Assembly: GCA_003212315.1 (NCBI GenBank)
Contig: QCQB01000018.1
Span: 1-39,769, forward strand
Origin: SAR116 cluster bacterium AG-447-C21
GTDB taxonomy: Bacteria; Pseudomonadota; Alphaproteobacteria; Thalassobaculales; Thalassobaculaceae
Direction: 5' to 3'
DNA: 39,769 bases
Both the position numbers and the translations under genes were made by a program. The notes beneath the pieces are model-generated. The model saw only the letters and a program-made list of their open reading frames with translations, had not been told where the DNA came from and made no database searches. Of this stretch, positions 9,284 through 18,029 are shown piece after piece; the stretch's first letter is position 1; the number at the start of each line of letters is the position of its first letter.

Positions 9284-9940
9284 TCATTGCAGTATTAGAT
9301 TGCCTTCAGTTATGTGGAATACGGGATAATCAAACTCATTGATTAAATCTTTATTATGAGTAGCTACCACTATACTTGTGCCAGCCCGATAAAGTTCTTC
9401 GAAGAGATACATCAATCTCTCCGCAATCTTATCATCAACATTCCCTGTAGGCTCATCCGCGAGGAGTAAACTAGGTCTTGCTATAACCGCTCGGGCTATA
9501 GCAACTCGTTGTTGCTCACCACCAGACAGTGAGACAGGAAAAGAATCTAAGTGATCTCCTAATCCGACCCAATCTAAAAGCTCCGGCACATGACGTTGGA
9601 TTATTTTTGCTTTTGCCCCATGTATTCTTAGCGGCAAGGCAACATTTTCTCGGATACTTAAATTTTGTATCAAGCGAAAGTCTTGAAACACAATTCCAAT
9701 TCTCTTTCTAATATTGGAAACCTCAAACATTTTTAAATTTGCCGTATCTCGACCAAACATTTCAATATGGCCCTTAGATGGCTTTAAAGCCAAATACATC
9801 ATTTTAAGCAAAGATGATTTTCCTGCTCCGCTTGTTCCAGTCAGAAAATGAAAACTATCCGAATCAATTTTTAAATTAATTTTAGAGAGAACCGGCTTGT
9901 CAGGAGTATAACATACATCAACCTCTTGAAAGCGAATCAT
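9284..9940 (-). CDS. ftsE: Cell division ATP-binding protein FtsE
   Basis: The ATPase subunit of FtsEX. Walker A is GTSGAGKS at residues 35-42, the ABC signature is LSGGEQQR at 138-145, Walker B is LLLADEP at 158-164, and the switch histidine is in [11 protein letters not shown] 9940 is preferred over ATG 9949 because AGGA at 9949-9952 lies eight bases before it and the homologous N-terminus MIRFQEVDV starts there. The gene heads the ftsE-ftsX-ydcF series and is preceded by a good promoter match at 9976-10004. The encoded length of 218 residues is normal for FtsE. Confidence 0.95.
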   Translation of the reverse strand: MIRFQEVDVCYTPDKPVLSKINLKIDSDSFHFLTGTSGAGKSSLLKMMYLALKPSKGHIEMFGRDTANLKMFEVSNIRKRIGIVFQDFRLIQNLSIRENVALPLRIHGAKAKIIQRHVPELLDWVGLGDHLDSFPVSLSGGEQQRVAIARAVIARPSLLLADEPTGNVDDKIAERLMYLFEELYRAGTSIVVATHNKDLINEFDYPVFHITEGNLILQ

Positions 9941-9975
9941 TCTAGTCATCCTAATATCTGCATTAAAGCATTATT

Positions 9976-10004
9976 ATTATAAAAACATGTCCTATAATAA
10001 ACAA
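9976..10004 (-). promoter_or_regulatory. Sigma-70-type promoter for ftsE operon
   Basis: On the minus strand a -35 element TTGTTT (9999-10004) is separated by 17 bases from a perfect -10 TATAAT (9976-9981). This gives a predicted start near 9969 and a leader of about 30 bases to the ftsE ATG at 9940. It is the clearest promoter in the divergent ftsE/zinc-ribbon spacer. Confidence 0.65.
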
Positions 10005-10108
10005 ACCAACCTTACGAAATACTACCTCTATATGACCAATAGACTGTTTTTTATTTTCGATATACTCTTTTTCTATTAATTTTTATTTTCTACATTCTAC
10101 TTAAAAAT

Positions 10109-10137
10109 TTGTCCTCTTTAAAAATAAATAATATAGA
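10109..10137 (+). promoter_or_regulatory. Sigma-70-type promoter for the zinc-ribbon gene, possibly giving a leaderless mRNA
   Basis: TTGTCC (10109-10114), a 17-base spacer and TATAGA (10132-10137) lie immediately before the gene. The predicted transcription start (about 10144) falls only two or three bases before ATG 10147. The spacing is good but the -10 is imperfect. Confidence 0.45.
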
Positions 10138-10146
10138 ATGGATATT

Positions 10147-10857
10147 ATGCGCATAACCTGCCCAGAATGTTTCGCTCAATTCGATGTACCTGACGGTGCA
10201 ATAAAAGAAACTGGTCGAAAGTTAAGATGCGGACAATGCAAACATCAGTGGCACCAGTTACCCATCCCAGATGAACCTCCTGAAATAATGGAACCGCCAA
10301 CGAAAGAGCTAGAAACCAAAATATCAGCGACTTATAATGAATTTGAGACACCTCCTATTCCAGAAAATAGTGATATCAAAGCAAGTGCTAATATAGAAAC
10401 AAAGTCTTTACCAATAGGTGCGATTATTTTAGTCACTTTGATAATTACAAGTATTTTTGGGTTTATTTTTGGCAGGACCATCATAGTTGCTTATGCGCCG
10501 TCTTCTTCAATTCTTTATGATAAAATTGGTTTACATGTCCCGGTCCCTGGTGAGTTTCTCGTCATCAAAAATGTTGGCGTTTGGCGTGAAAATCGTGGAG
10601 GCATGGAAGTCTTGGCCGTGAAGGGAGAACTATTTAACCCCAGTGAAACAACCCAAGAAGTTCCTATAATAAAAGGTTCCGAAGTTGACGCCACGGGTAG
10701 AGTTTTGGCCACAGAGTCCTTTATTCCTGAGGCAGCGACACTTTTGCCCAATGAAACAATTAAGTTTGAATATCAAACACCTTTTCCTGATGAAAAAACA
10801 ATGAGTGTGATTGTTACTTTTTCTGACGAAAAAAGAAGTAGCCAGTATGGTTATTGA
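10147..10857 (+). CDS. MJ0042-type zinc-ribbon, DUF3426 membrane protein
   Basis: A 236-residue protein that begins with a zinc ribbon (CPEC ... CGQC, first 35 residues) of the MJ0042 type, followed by an acidic Pro/Glu-rich linker, one transmembrane helix near residues 92-115 and a C-terminal DUF3426-like beta domain that would lie in the periplasm. Such proteins are widespread in Proteobacteria and lack a firm function. ATG 10147 is preferred over ATG 10138, three codons earlier, because the family starts two or three residues before the first CxxC and the promoter overlaps the upstream ATG. It is divergent from ftsE, a neighbourhood I recall as conserved in Alphaproteobacteria, hinting at an envelope role (inference). 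Confidence 0.82.
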   Translation: MRITCPECFAQFDVPDGAIKETGRKLRCGQCKHQWHQLPIPDEPPEIMEPPTKELETKISATYNEFETPPIPENSDIKASANIETKSLPIGAIILVTLIITSIFGFIFGRTIIVAYAPSSSILYDKIGLHVPVPGEFLVIKNVGVWRENRGGMEVLAVKGELFNPSETTQEVPIIKGSEVDATGRVLATESFIPEAATLLPNETIKFEYQTPFPDEKTMSVIVTFSDEKRSSQYGY

Positions 10858-10883
10858 TAAGAAAATACTTTGGGTCAGCTTAT

Positions 10884-12152
10884 TTAATCTGTTCCCAACC
10901 AATTAGGTATCTTCTCAAGATCTATGCTTTCTTGAACTGTCTGTCGCCTTCTAATCAGGCAAAATTCACGGCCATTCACCAGTACCTCCGGAACTAGAGG
11001 ACGGCTATTATAGGTAGATGACATAGCTGCACCATATGCTCCAGCCGATTTTATCGCCAGCAGATCATTTTCATTTAATTTTGGTAAAATTCGATCTTGA
11101 GCAAGATAGTCGCCACTCTCACAAATAGGGCCAACGATATCACATAGTTTCGTTTGAATTTCGCCGCCTCTGTGTACCGGTATGACATCATGATATCCTT
11201 CATAAAGGGTAGGTCTAATCAAGTCATTCATGGCGCCATCAACAATAATGAAATTTTTATCTCTTCCTTTTTTAATATATAGGACCTTAGTAACGAGTAG
11301 ACCCGCGTCACCGACTAAATATCTTCCGGGTTCAAAACCGATCCTACAATCAAGATCTCCAAATATATCATTAACGATTTCACTAAAAGAATTTAAATCT
11401 AGTGCTTTCTCTGCGTTGTAAGAAATACCTAAGCCACCGCCCAGGTCAAGATGATCAATCTCAAAGCCAAGGGACCGAAGATGTAAAGTCATTTCTGCTA
11501 CTTTTCTGTAGGCGGTTCGGTATGGGGCTAAATCCAACAGTTGTGAGCCTATATGCACTGACAAACTTTTAAGAGAAATACTTCCTAGTGATTTTGCGGC
11601 GTTTTCAAAGATGTAAGGGGCTCTATCTAAATCTACACCAAATTTATTTTCTTTCAGCCCTGTCGTTATTTTTGCATGTGTCTTCGCATCTACGTCCGGA
11701 TTGACTCGAAGTCCCACATTGGCGATTAAACCTAACGATGCAGCGACTTCATTTATAGCTATAAGTTCTGGCTCTGACTCAACATTTAATTGAAAAACAC
11801 CTTCTTTTAATGCTTCTGAAATTTCTGACCTCGTTTTACCAACACCTGCAAAAACTATCTTATTGGCTGGTATACCGGCCGCGAGACATCTACGCAACTC
11901 GCCAACGGAAACGACGTCAGCGCCAGCCCCTTGATGCGAGAGCGTTCTTACAACTGCTAGGTTTGGGTTCGCTTTAACTGCATAATATATTGTGGGTTCC
12001 TGTAATTTCAGGGCTTCTTGTAAATCTCTATATCTCTGCACCATAAGCGTTGTGGAATAACAATAGAAAGGCGTTTCAATTGAACCTGCGATCGTCTCTA
12101 TTGAAACATCCTCTACGAAAAGGTTTTCATTTACGTAATTGATCGATGACAA
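10884..12152 (-). CDS. lysA: Diaminopimelate decarboxylase
   Basis: Converts meso-diaminopimelate to L-lysine, the last step of lysine synthesis, in the cytoplasm. It is a fold-type III PLP enzyme of 422 residues. The PLP lysine is K60 in YYAVKANPN, the phosphate-binding glycine loop is LGGGLGISY, and the CESGD segment carries the catalytic cysteine and glutamate of the dimer partner site. The start is TTG at 12152: no in-frame ATG is close, and AGAGGA at 12159-12164 sits six bases upstream. It follows the LptM-like gene and argH on the same strand. Its end converges on the DUF3426 gene with 26 bp between. Confidence 0.96.
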   Translation of the reverse strand: MSSINYVNENLFVEDVSIETIAGSIETPFYCYSTTLMVQRYRDLQEALKLQEPTIYYAVKANPNLAVVRTLSHQGAGADVVSVGELRRCLAAGIPANKIVFAGVGKTRSEISEALKEGVFQLNVESEPELIAINEVAASLGLIANVGLRVNPDVDAKTHAKITTGLKENKFGVDLDRAPYIFENAAKSLGSISLKSLSVHIGSQLLDLAPYRTAYRKVAEMTLHLRSLGFEIDHLDLGGGLGISYNAEKALDLNSFSEIVNDIFGDLDCRIGFEPGRYLVGDAGLLVTKVLYIKKGRDKNFIIVDGAMNDLIRPTLYEGYHDVIPVHRGGEIQTKLCDIVGPICESGDYLAQDRILPKLNENDLLAIKSAGAYGAAMSSTYNSRPLVPEVLVNGREFCLIRRRQTVQESIDLEKIPNWLGTD

Positions 12153-12158
12153 AAGCGT

Positions 12159-12164
12159 TCCTCT
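12159..12164 (-). promoter_or_regulatory. Ribosome binding site fixing the TTG start of lysA
   Basis: AGAGGA on the minus strand ends six bases before TTG 12152. This strong Shine-Dalgarno match, with no competing in-frame ATG nearby, supports the non-ATG start. Confidence 0.6.
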
Positions 12165-12173
12165 TTAGAAAAA

Positions 12174-12323
12174 TTAATGGGTGGGATATTTTTTGGGATA
12201 ATAAACTTTCTCATTGTTTATTGGCTGTGGATCTCCACGTTTGCCACAACCGTTTAGAATCATCAAAAATGCAAATGGTACAAGAAGAGAAATAAGCCAG
12301 ATATAGTTATTTTTTATTTTCAT
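12174..12323 (-). CDS. lptM: Small LptM-like lipoprotein (49 residues)
   Basis: A short frame read directly from the minus strand: a basic MKIKNN start, a hydrophobic stretch of about 17 residues, and an LNGC lipobox with the lipidated cysteine at residue 26, followed by GKRGDPQP. A Cys-Gly-x-x-Gly-(D/P) start of the mature part is what LptM (YifL) lipoproteins show; LptM helps the LptDE translocon mature by acting at the outer membrane. Position also fits, since it lies between argH (11 bp upstream) and lysA (21 bp downstream), and yifL is likewise near lysine genes in enterics. The family call is by motif and position only. Confidence 0.75.
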   Translation of the reverse strand: MKIKNNYIWLISLLVPFAFLMILNGCGKRGDPQPINNEKVYYPKKYPTH

Positions 12324-12334
12324 TTAGACACTAT

Positions 12335-13774
12335 CTAAAACTCTAAAAATCTTTTACGGGCGACGGATATTGCTGCCTTAACATTTTGCGGAGCCGTCCC
12401 TCCAAAACTTTCCCTGCTAGAAATTGATTTGGAAGGCTCAAGTACAGCATATATATCATTCGTTATCTTAGGCTCTATATTTTTTAAGTCGTCTAAAGTT
12501 AGTTCTTTCAAAAGACACTTTTTTTGCTCGGCCAATTTAACTACAGCACCAGTAATATGATGCGCTTGGCGAAATGGGATATTTAATATTCGAACCAACC
12601 AATCAGCTAGATCCGTGGCTGTAGAAAAACCAAGTTCTGAGGCATTTTCCATCGAAGAACGATTAGCCTTAATATCTTGAACCATACCAGTGCATGCCGC
12701 TATGCATACATGCAAAGTTTCTGTTGCATCGAATAAAGGTTCTTTATCTTCTTGCATATCTTTGCAAAATGCTAACGGAAGTCCCTTCATCATTACCATC
12801 AATGCGTTTAAAGCACCTATAATTCGGCCCGTTTTACCACGAACTAGTTCCGCTGCATCGGGGTTTCTCTTTTGAGGCATAATTGAACTCCCCGTAGTAA
12901 ACGCATCTGATAGACTGATAAAATTAAATTGCGAACTTGTCCAGTTAACCACTTCCTCTGCAAACCTTGATAAATGAATAGAGCAGATGGATGCACTTGA
13001 TAAAAATTCCAATGCAAAATCCCTGTCGGAAACGCTATCTAAAGAATTTGCTGTTGGTCGATCAAAACCGAGTGCTTTAGAAGTCATATTTCTATCTATT
13101 GGAAAAGACGTCCCAGCAAGCGCCGCAGACCCTAATGGACATTCATTTAATCGTGCCCGCCCATCTTGGAACCTTGTTCGATCGCGACCTAGCATTTCAA
13201 CATAAGCGAGTAAGTGATGCCCAAAAGTGACCGGCTGAGCAACTTGTAAATGGGTGAACCCCGGCATTACCTGATTAAAATTTTGATCTGCTAAATCAAT
13301 TAAAGCCGCCTGCAAGGACATAAGTTGTTTATCAAGTATATCAATGGTATCTCTTATCCATAACTTAAAATCTGTTGCAACCTGGTCATTTCTCGATCTC
13401 CCCGTGTGTAAACGTCCCGCAGCATCCCCAACAAGGGCAGCCAATCTGGCCTCAATATTCATGTGAATATCCTCTAGCTCGCGTGAAAATTTAAAAGTTC
13501 CCTCATCTATTTCTCTCTCAATCTGATCCAAGCCATGAATAATCTTATCTTTGTCACTTTTAGTGATGATTTTTTGTTCAGAGAGCATCTCAGCGTGCGC
13601 TTTGGAGCCTCTGATGTCTTGCCTAAAGAATCTTTTATCAAAATCAATAGATGGATTAATTTGATCCATAATTTCATGGGGTTTTCCCTCAAACCTGCCG
13701 CCCCATATTGAACTAGACTGTGATTTATTTTTTTTGTCTAGTGGTTTATTAGTCTGGTTAGATTTCGATGTCAT
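12335..13774 (-). CDS. argH: Argininosuccinate lyase
   Basis: Splits argininosuccinate into arginine and fumarate, the last step of arginine synthesis. It is a member of the fumarase/aspartase superfamily of 479 residues. The signature [12 protein letters not shown] is at residues 295-306, and earlier conserved blocks are HTGRSRNDQ near 123-131 and [10 protein letters not shown] near 172-181. ATG 13774 is chosen over TTG 13777 because AAGG lies at a normal distance upstream. The N-terminus has an extra Lys/Ser/Asn-rich stretch before [10 protein letters not shown], slightly longer than usual. It is divergent from tlpA with only 15 bp between starts. Confidence 0.97.
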   Translation of the reverse strand: MTSKSNQTNKPLDKKNKSQSSSIWGGRFEGKPHEIMDQINPSIDFDKRFFRQDIRGSKAHAEMLSEQKIITKSDKDKIIHGLDQIEREIDEGTFKFSRELEDIHMNIEARLAALVGDAAGRLHTGRSRNDQVATDFKLWIRDTIDILDKQLMSLQAALIDLADQNFNQVMPGFTHLQVAQPVTFGHHLLAYVEMLGRDRTRFQDGRARLNECPLGSAALAGTSFPIDRNMTSKALGFDRPTANSLDSVSDRDFALEFLSSASICSIHLSRFAEEVVNWTSSQFNFISLSDAFTTGSSIMPQKRNPDAAELVRGKTGRIIGALNALMVMMKGLPLAFCKDMQEDKEPLFDATETLHVCIAACTGMVQDIKANRSSMENASELGFSTATDLADWLVRILNIPFRQAHHITGAVVKLAEQKKCLLKELTLDDLKNIEPKITNDIYAVLEPSKSISSRESFGGTAPQNVKAAISVARKRFLEF

Positions 13775-13789
13775 CAAAGGAACCTTCTA

Positions 13790-14362
13790 GTGCATTTTAG
13801 AATAACGTTGCTAAGAGCAACAATAGCCGTATTTTTTTACATGATTTGTTCGGATACATCATTAACCAACGCGTCCACGCAACCCCCAAAAGCAGGCGGT
13901 ATGGTAAAGTTTGTAGAATTGAACCCTCCACTCCCTATTCCCGAAGCCTCTTTTTCCACAAGCGATGGCAAAAAAATAAACTTGAACATGTTTAAAGGAG
14001 CTTGGGTGTTAGTGAACTTTTGGGCAACCTGGTGCGCTCCATGCATAAGTGAACTACCGTCACTTTATAACTTAAAACAAAACAAGAGTAGCTCAAAGTT
14101 CAAAATATTACTCATATCAATCGATAGGGCAGGACCAAAGATTTATAATCCATTTCTTGAAAAATTAGGATTAGGTCATCTCAATTCGGCGAGTGATCCC
14201 AAAGCCAATTTAATGCGCGCTCTTAAAATCTCTGGGATCCCAACAACTCTGCTGATACATCCTAGGGGTTATATAGTCGGCATGTACACAGGCGATGCAA
14301 AATGGGACTCCCCCTCTGCTGAGGCTCTCCTAATGCACTATATGGATACACTGAAAGAGTAA
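13790..14362 (+). CDS. TlpA-family thiol:disulfide oxidoreductase
   Basis: A secreted or membrane-anchored thioredoxin-like protein that would reduce disulfides in the periplasm, for example for cytochrome assembly. Residues 1-28 form a basic-hydrophobic signal or anchor, the redox motif WCAPC is at 81-85 after VNFWAT, and the cis-proline segment is GIPTTLLI. It starts with GTG 13790 (no better start before the signal). Divergent from argH at 15 bp, an arrangement I recall as common in Rhodospirillales. The specific client is unknown. Confidence 0.88.
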   Translation: MHFRITLLRATIAVFFYMICSDTSLTNASTQPPKAGGMVKFVELNPPLPIPEASFSTSDGKKINLNMFKGAWVLVNFWATWCAPCISELPSLYNLKQNKSSSKFKILLISIDRAGPKIYNPFLEKLGLGHLNSASDPKANLMRALKISGIPTTLLIHPRGYIVGMYTGDAKWDSPSAEALLMHYMDTLKE

Positions 14363-14419
14363 TTTATTGAGTCCTATTTGCCGGGTCGTTAGAGCACAGT
14401 ATTAAACACTTTTAAATGT

Positions 14420-14647
14420 CTAATGGAGTGTCTGGCTTGTTGACTTTGCTACGGCCCAACCGAAGTTAGAGGACGAATTCAGTCCCATCCGGTCTTCAAT
14501 TAATTCGGGCGACGCATTATCTAATATGAGACTATGTACACGCAGTTCTTCGAGAAGAGAATCGGCGATTTTTTTCTCGTTTCCACTATAATCAGATATT
14601 GCCTTGGTGAGCAATCCTATAGCTTTTTCCCTAACCGTTCTGGTCAT
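14420..14647 (-). CDS. Hypothetical protein, 75-76 residues
   Basis: A small, mostly helical, charged protein with no signal or membrane segment and no motif I recognise. ATG 14647 is preferred over the upstream in-frame starts at 14695 and 14680 because AAGGA sits at normal spacing before it and MTRTVREKAIGLL starts an amphipathic helix. It follows hbd on the same strand after about 100 bp of very AT-rich DNA that could hold its own weak promoter. Coding is supported by the ribosome site and a clean frame, not by homology. Confidence 0.5.
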   Translation of the reverse strand: MTRTVREKAIGLLTKAISDYSGNEKKIADSLLEELRVHSLILDNASPELIEDRMGLNSSSNFGWAVAKSTSQTLH

Positions 14648-14747
14648 GGTTACTATCCTTCCTTCTAAAGGATTAAACATATGAAAACAATACATTGTAT
14701 TTTAAATAAATACAACAATAAATTTATTTTTTTTTAATTACTTATTT

Positions 14748-15620
14748 TTAACGTGTTGGAACAGGCTCATCATTGGAATAATCATAAAAGCCACGACCTG
14801 TCTTCTTTCCTAGCCATCCTGCCTCAACATACTTTATTAACAAAGGGCAAGGGCGGTATTTCGGATCGCCTAATCCTTCCTGCAAAACCTGCATAACGGA
14901 TAAGCAAGTATCCAAACCTATGAAGTCAATAAGCTGAAGCGGCCCCATAGGATGGTTTGCGCCTAGCCTGAGTCCGTTATCAATTGATTCTACTGTGCCA
15001 ACACCTTCGTATAAGGCATAAACGGCCTCATTCAACATCGGGACAAGTATTCTATTTACAATGAAGCCAGGATAATCTTGTGCTTCAGCAACGAGTTTCC
15101 CAAGTTCCAGTGATAAATTCTTTATTTCAGTGAAAGTCGCATCCTCAGTCGCTATTCCCCTTATCAACTCTACCAATTGCATAATGGGTACAGGATTAAA
15201 AAAATGCATCCCAATAAATTTTCCGGGTCTATCCGTTGTTGAAGCAAGCCGTGTTATTGAGATTGATGATGTATTGGAGGCAATCAAAGCTTCTTTTGAT
15301 AAATTCGGCACTAACGTCTCGAAAATTTTGCGCTTGATACCTTCATTTTCAGTAGCAGCTTCAATAACTAAATCGGCGACATTAAAATCGCTATAATCCG
15401 TGGTTATTGTTATTCGTTTTAATGCCCTTTCTGCGGCACCGTCCTCTAATTTACCCCGACTGACCTGGCGCTGAATATTGCGTTCAATAGCCTCTAAGGC
15501 TTTGTTTAGCACTGCCTCATTCACGTCAAGCAAAACTACATTACGGTCAGCTAAAGCCGCAACATGGGCAATTCCGGCTCCCATCTGGCCTGACCCGACT
15601 ATACCAATATTCTGAATCAT
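14748..15620 (-). CDS. 3-hydroxybutyryl-CoA dehydrogenase
   Basis: Oxidises or reduces 3-hydroxyacyl-CoA with NAD(P) in short-chain fatty acid or polyhydroxybutyrate-linked metabolism. The 290-residue protein has an N-terminal Rossmann motif GSGQMGAGIA (residues 9-18), then SNTSS, the catalytic His in GMHFFNPVPIMQLVE, and an all-helical C-terminal dimerisation domain with PGFIVNR. It lies 30 bp downstream of etfA and is probably cotranscribed with the ETF genes, linking its flux with electron transfer to quinone. Closely related PaaH enzymes differ mainly by context; no phenylacetate genes are present here. Confidence 0.93.
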   Translation of the reverse strand: MIQNIGIVGSGQMGAGIAHVAALADRNVVLLDVNEAVLNKALEAIERNIQRQVSRGKLEDGAAERALKRITITTDYSDFNVADLVIEAATENEGIKRKIFETLVPNLSKEALIASNTSSISITRLASTTDRPGKFIGMHFFNPVPIMQLVELIRGIATEDATFTEIKNLSLELGKLVAEAQDYPGFIVNRILVPMLNEAVYALYEGVGTVESIDNGLRLGANHPMGPLQLIDFIGLDTCLSVMQVLQEGLGDPKYRPCPLLIKYVEAGWLGKKTGRGFYDYSNDEPVPTR

Positions 15621-15650
15621 AACTTACTCCAAATAACAAACAAATTTTGG

Positions 15651-16601
15651 CTATGAATCAAAACCGTTCTTAACCAATTCTTGATCTAATTCGGGTACAG
15701 CTGTGAATAAGTCAGCAACTAATCCAAAATCTGCTACTTGGAATATTGGTGCTTCCTCGTCTTTGTTTATCGCAACAATAACCTTACTATCTTTCATGCC
15801 GGCTAAATGTTGAATTGCTCCCGAGATGCCGACAGCAATGTAAAGATCTGGCGCCACCACTTTGCCGGTTTGTCCAACCTGATAGTCATTCGGAACGTAA
15901 CCAGCATCCACCGCAGCACGTGAAGCTCCAACAGCCGCACCCAGCTTATCCGCTACGGATTCTATAATTGGAAAATTTTCGCCCGACTGCATGCCTCTTC
16001 CACCCGAAACAACAATCCGTGCCGATGTTAATTCTGGCCTTTCGGACTCACTTAATTCCGAACCAAGGTACGCAGATAATCCGGCGTCGCCGGCAAAGCT
16101 CTCATTTTGTATCGATGCAGTACCTCCATCAGATTTCGCTGCCTCAAACGCAGTCCCACGCACTGTGATGATCTTAATAGCATCTGATGATTTAACTGTT
16201 GCCATCGCATTTCCAGCATATATTGGACGGACAAATGTGGAGTCATCTAATACTTCTGTTATTTCCGATATCTGTTGCATGTCGAGTAAGGCTGCTACTC
16301 GCGGCATTATATTTTTTGCCGAGGCTGTTGCTGTCGCCAAAACATGACTGTAATCGTTAGCCATATTCACAACCAATCCGGCAACATTTTCAGCCAACCC
16401 GTTTTCATATTCTGGAGAGTCAACAACTTTAACGACAGTAACACCATCAATTTTTGCAACGTCGGCAGCGACAGCGCTACAATCTTTCCCCGCGACAAGT
16501 ACTGTAATATCCCCGCCGATTGCCTGCGCAGCGGTTACCGCATTAAGAGTTGCAACATTCATTTCCGTATTATTGTGCTCTGCTAAAATCAATGTAGTCA
16601 T
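15651..16601 (-). CDS. etfA: Electron transfer flavoprotein alpha subunit
   Basis: The FAD-carrying subunit of the ETF heterodimer, which collects electrons from acyl-CoA and other dehydrogenases and passes them to ETF-quinone oxidoreductase. The C-terminal half holds the FAD-binding signature, with VVSGGRGMQSGENF followed by AVGASRAAVDAGYVPNDYQ and ISGAIQHLAGM. Length is 316 residues, normal for the family. The start follows the etfB stop after one base, the standard coupled layout. Confidence 0.96.
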   Translation of the reverse strand: MTTLILAEHNNTEMNVATLNAVTAAQAIGGDITVLVAGKDCSAVAADVAKIDGVTVVKVVDSPEYENGLAENVAGLVVNMANDYSHVLATATASAKNIMPRVAALLDMQQISEITEVLDDSTFVRPIYAGNAMATVKSSDAIKIITVRGTAFEAAKSDGGTASIQNESFAGDAGLSAYLGSELSESERPELTSARIVVSGGRGMQSGENFPIIESVADKLGAAVGASRAAVDAGYVPNDYQVGQTGKVVAPDLYIAVGISGAIQHLAGMKDSKVIVAINKDEEAPIFQVADFGLVADLFTAVPELDQELVKNGFDS

Positions 16602-16602
16602 A

Positions 16603-17352
16603 TCAAATCACCTTTGCCGTATTGCGGAGTTTATCAACAAGCTCGCCTACATCGCTCACTTTTACGCCAGCTTCCCTTGTGGGTGGTTCAGAAACCTTAA
16701 GAACCTGCAAACGATTGCTAGGGTCAACACCCAAATCGTCTGGTGTAACCTGGTCAATAGGCTTCTTCTTAGCTTTCATGATATTTGGTAGAGACGCATA
16801 TCTTGGTTCATTCAATCTTAGGTCTGTCGTGAGAACAGCCGGGATTTTTACTGTAAGCGTCTCTAATCCACCATCCACCTCGCGCGTTGCTTTAATGTTT
16901 TCTCCATCGATGTCTATCTTAGAAACGAATGTGGCTTGTCCCCAACCAAGTAGCGCAGCAAGCATTTGACCCGTTTGGTTTGAATCGTCGTCAATGGCTT
17001 GTTTCCCCACGATAATTATTGATGGTCCCTCTTTGTCTGCAAGCACCTTAAGAATCTTGGCAACTACCAAAGGCTCTAAATCTCCGTCGTGTAGCACATG
17101 GATGCCTCTATCCGCTCCCATTGCCAGGGCAGTTCGTATCGTTTCCTGACACTGTTGGACACCTATAGAGACTGCAACGACTTCGTCCACCGCCCCTGCC
17201 TCTTTAAGTCTGATAGCCTCTTCAATGGAAATTTCATCAAATGGGTTCATTGACATTTTGACGTTAGCTAGCTCCACTCCCGTCTCATCTGCTTTCACCC
17301 GCACTTTTACATTATAATCTATGACCCTCTTTACAGGCACAAGAACCTTCAT
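16603..17352 (-). CDS. etfB: Electron transfer flavoprotein beta subunit
   Basis: The AMP-binding partner subunit of ETF. It begins [17 protein letters not shown] and carries the [16 protein letters not shown] block and the [11 protein letters not shown] region typical of EtfB; length 249 residues is normal. It is the first gene of the etfB-etfA-hbd series. A TTGACA element lies about 70 bases upstream of its ATG. Confidence 0.96.
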   Translation of the reverse strand: MKVLVPVKRVIDYNVKVRVKADETGVELANVKMSMNPFDEISIEEAIRLKEAGAVDEVVAVSIGVQQCQETIRTALAMGADRGIHVLHDGDLEPLVVAKILKVLADKEGPSIIIVGKQAIDDDSNQTGQMLAALLGWGQATFVSKIDIDGENIKATREVDGGLETLTVKIPAVLTTDLRLNEPRYASLPNIMKAKKKPIDQVTPDDLGVDPSNRLQVLKVSEPPTREAGVKVSDVGELVDKLRNTAKVI

Positions 17353-17396
17353 GGCGACCTCGTATTTATTTTGTAATAAAGTTCCTAATATAATAC

Positions 17397-17425
17397 TACC
17401 TAGGAGAGCTGTATCATTATGTCAA
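17397..17425 (-). promoter_or_regulatory. Possible promoter for etfB-etfA-hbd
   Basis: A perfect -35 TTGACA (17420-17425) has TAGGTA (17397-17402) at a 17-base spacing. The -10 is weak; a better TATTAT farther down would need a 24-base spacer. The position between pduO and etfB is sensible. Confidence 0.35.
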
Positions 17426-17447
17426 GCATAGCCTAGATCAATCAATT

Positions 17448-18014
17448 CTATCGATTATTCCCAGGAATCCAAAGTACATCTAATTTACCATTTCCATTTA
17501 CATGCCGAGACAGTACAAAAAGGTGATCCGATAATCGATTGATATATTTAACCGCTAATGGGTTAATATTTTCTTTAGAGCTTAATAGAACAATTTCGCG
17601 CTCGGCTCTTCGTGTAATGGTGCGCGCATTGTGAAGCAGAGCCGCTAATTTTGTTCCGCCTGGTAAAACAAAAGATGAAAGGGGTTCTAATTTTGAGTTC
17701 ATATCATCTATTTCATTTTCTAACCGATCTACTTGAGCTTGAACTATTCGCAAAGGAGGATGTTTCGGATCCTCCTCATGCGGAGTGCACAAATCTGCTC
17801 CAATATCAAAGAGATCGTTTTGGACTCGAGACAATAGTTCATCCACGCCATTGCCCGATTCGACACGAGCGAGTCCAATTGCCGCGTTAGCTTCATCAAC
17901 GGCACCATATGCAACGGGTCTGTGAGAGTATTTAGGCACTCGTTCACCATTTCCTAGCGAGGTGTGTCCTTCATCCCCACCACGAGTATATATTTTTGTC
18001 AATTTCACCATCAC
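17448..18014 (-). CDS. ATP:cob(I)alamin adenosyltransferase, PduO type
   Basis: Transfers the adenosyl group of ATP to cob(I)alamin to make adenosylcobalamin, the cofactor of the class II ribonucleotide reductase also present in this window. The 188-residue protein has the N-terminal KIYTRGGDEGHTSLGNGERV ATP-binding segment, the RRAEREIV helix and the INRLSDHLFVLSRH C-terminal block of the PduO/MMAB family. Two adjacent ATGs (18014, 18011) are possible. It starts 15 bp after the twin-membrane gene and precedes the ETF genes, a gene order I recall as conserved in Alphaproteobacteria. Whether the cell makes or only salvages B12 cannot be told from this window. Confidence 0.95.
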   Translation of the reverse strand: MMVKLTKIYTRGGDEGHTSLGNGERVPKYSHRPVAYGAVDEANAAIGLARVESGNGVDELLSRVQNDLFDIGADLCTPHEEDPKHPPLRIVQAQVDRLENEIDDMNSKLEPLSSFVLPGGTKLAALLHNARTITRRAEREIVLLSSKENINPLAVKYINRLSDHLFVLSRHVNGNGKLDVLWIPGNNR

Positions 18015-18029
18015 AAATTACCCAGTCAA

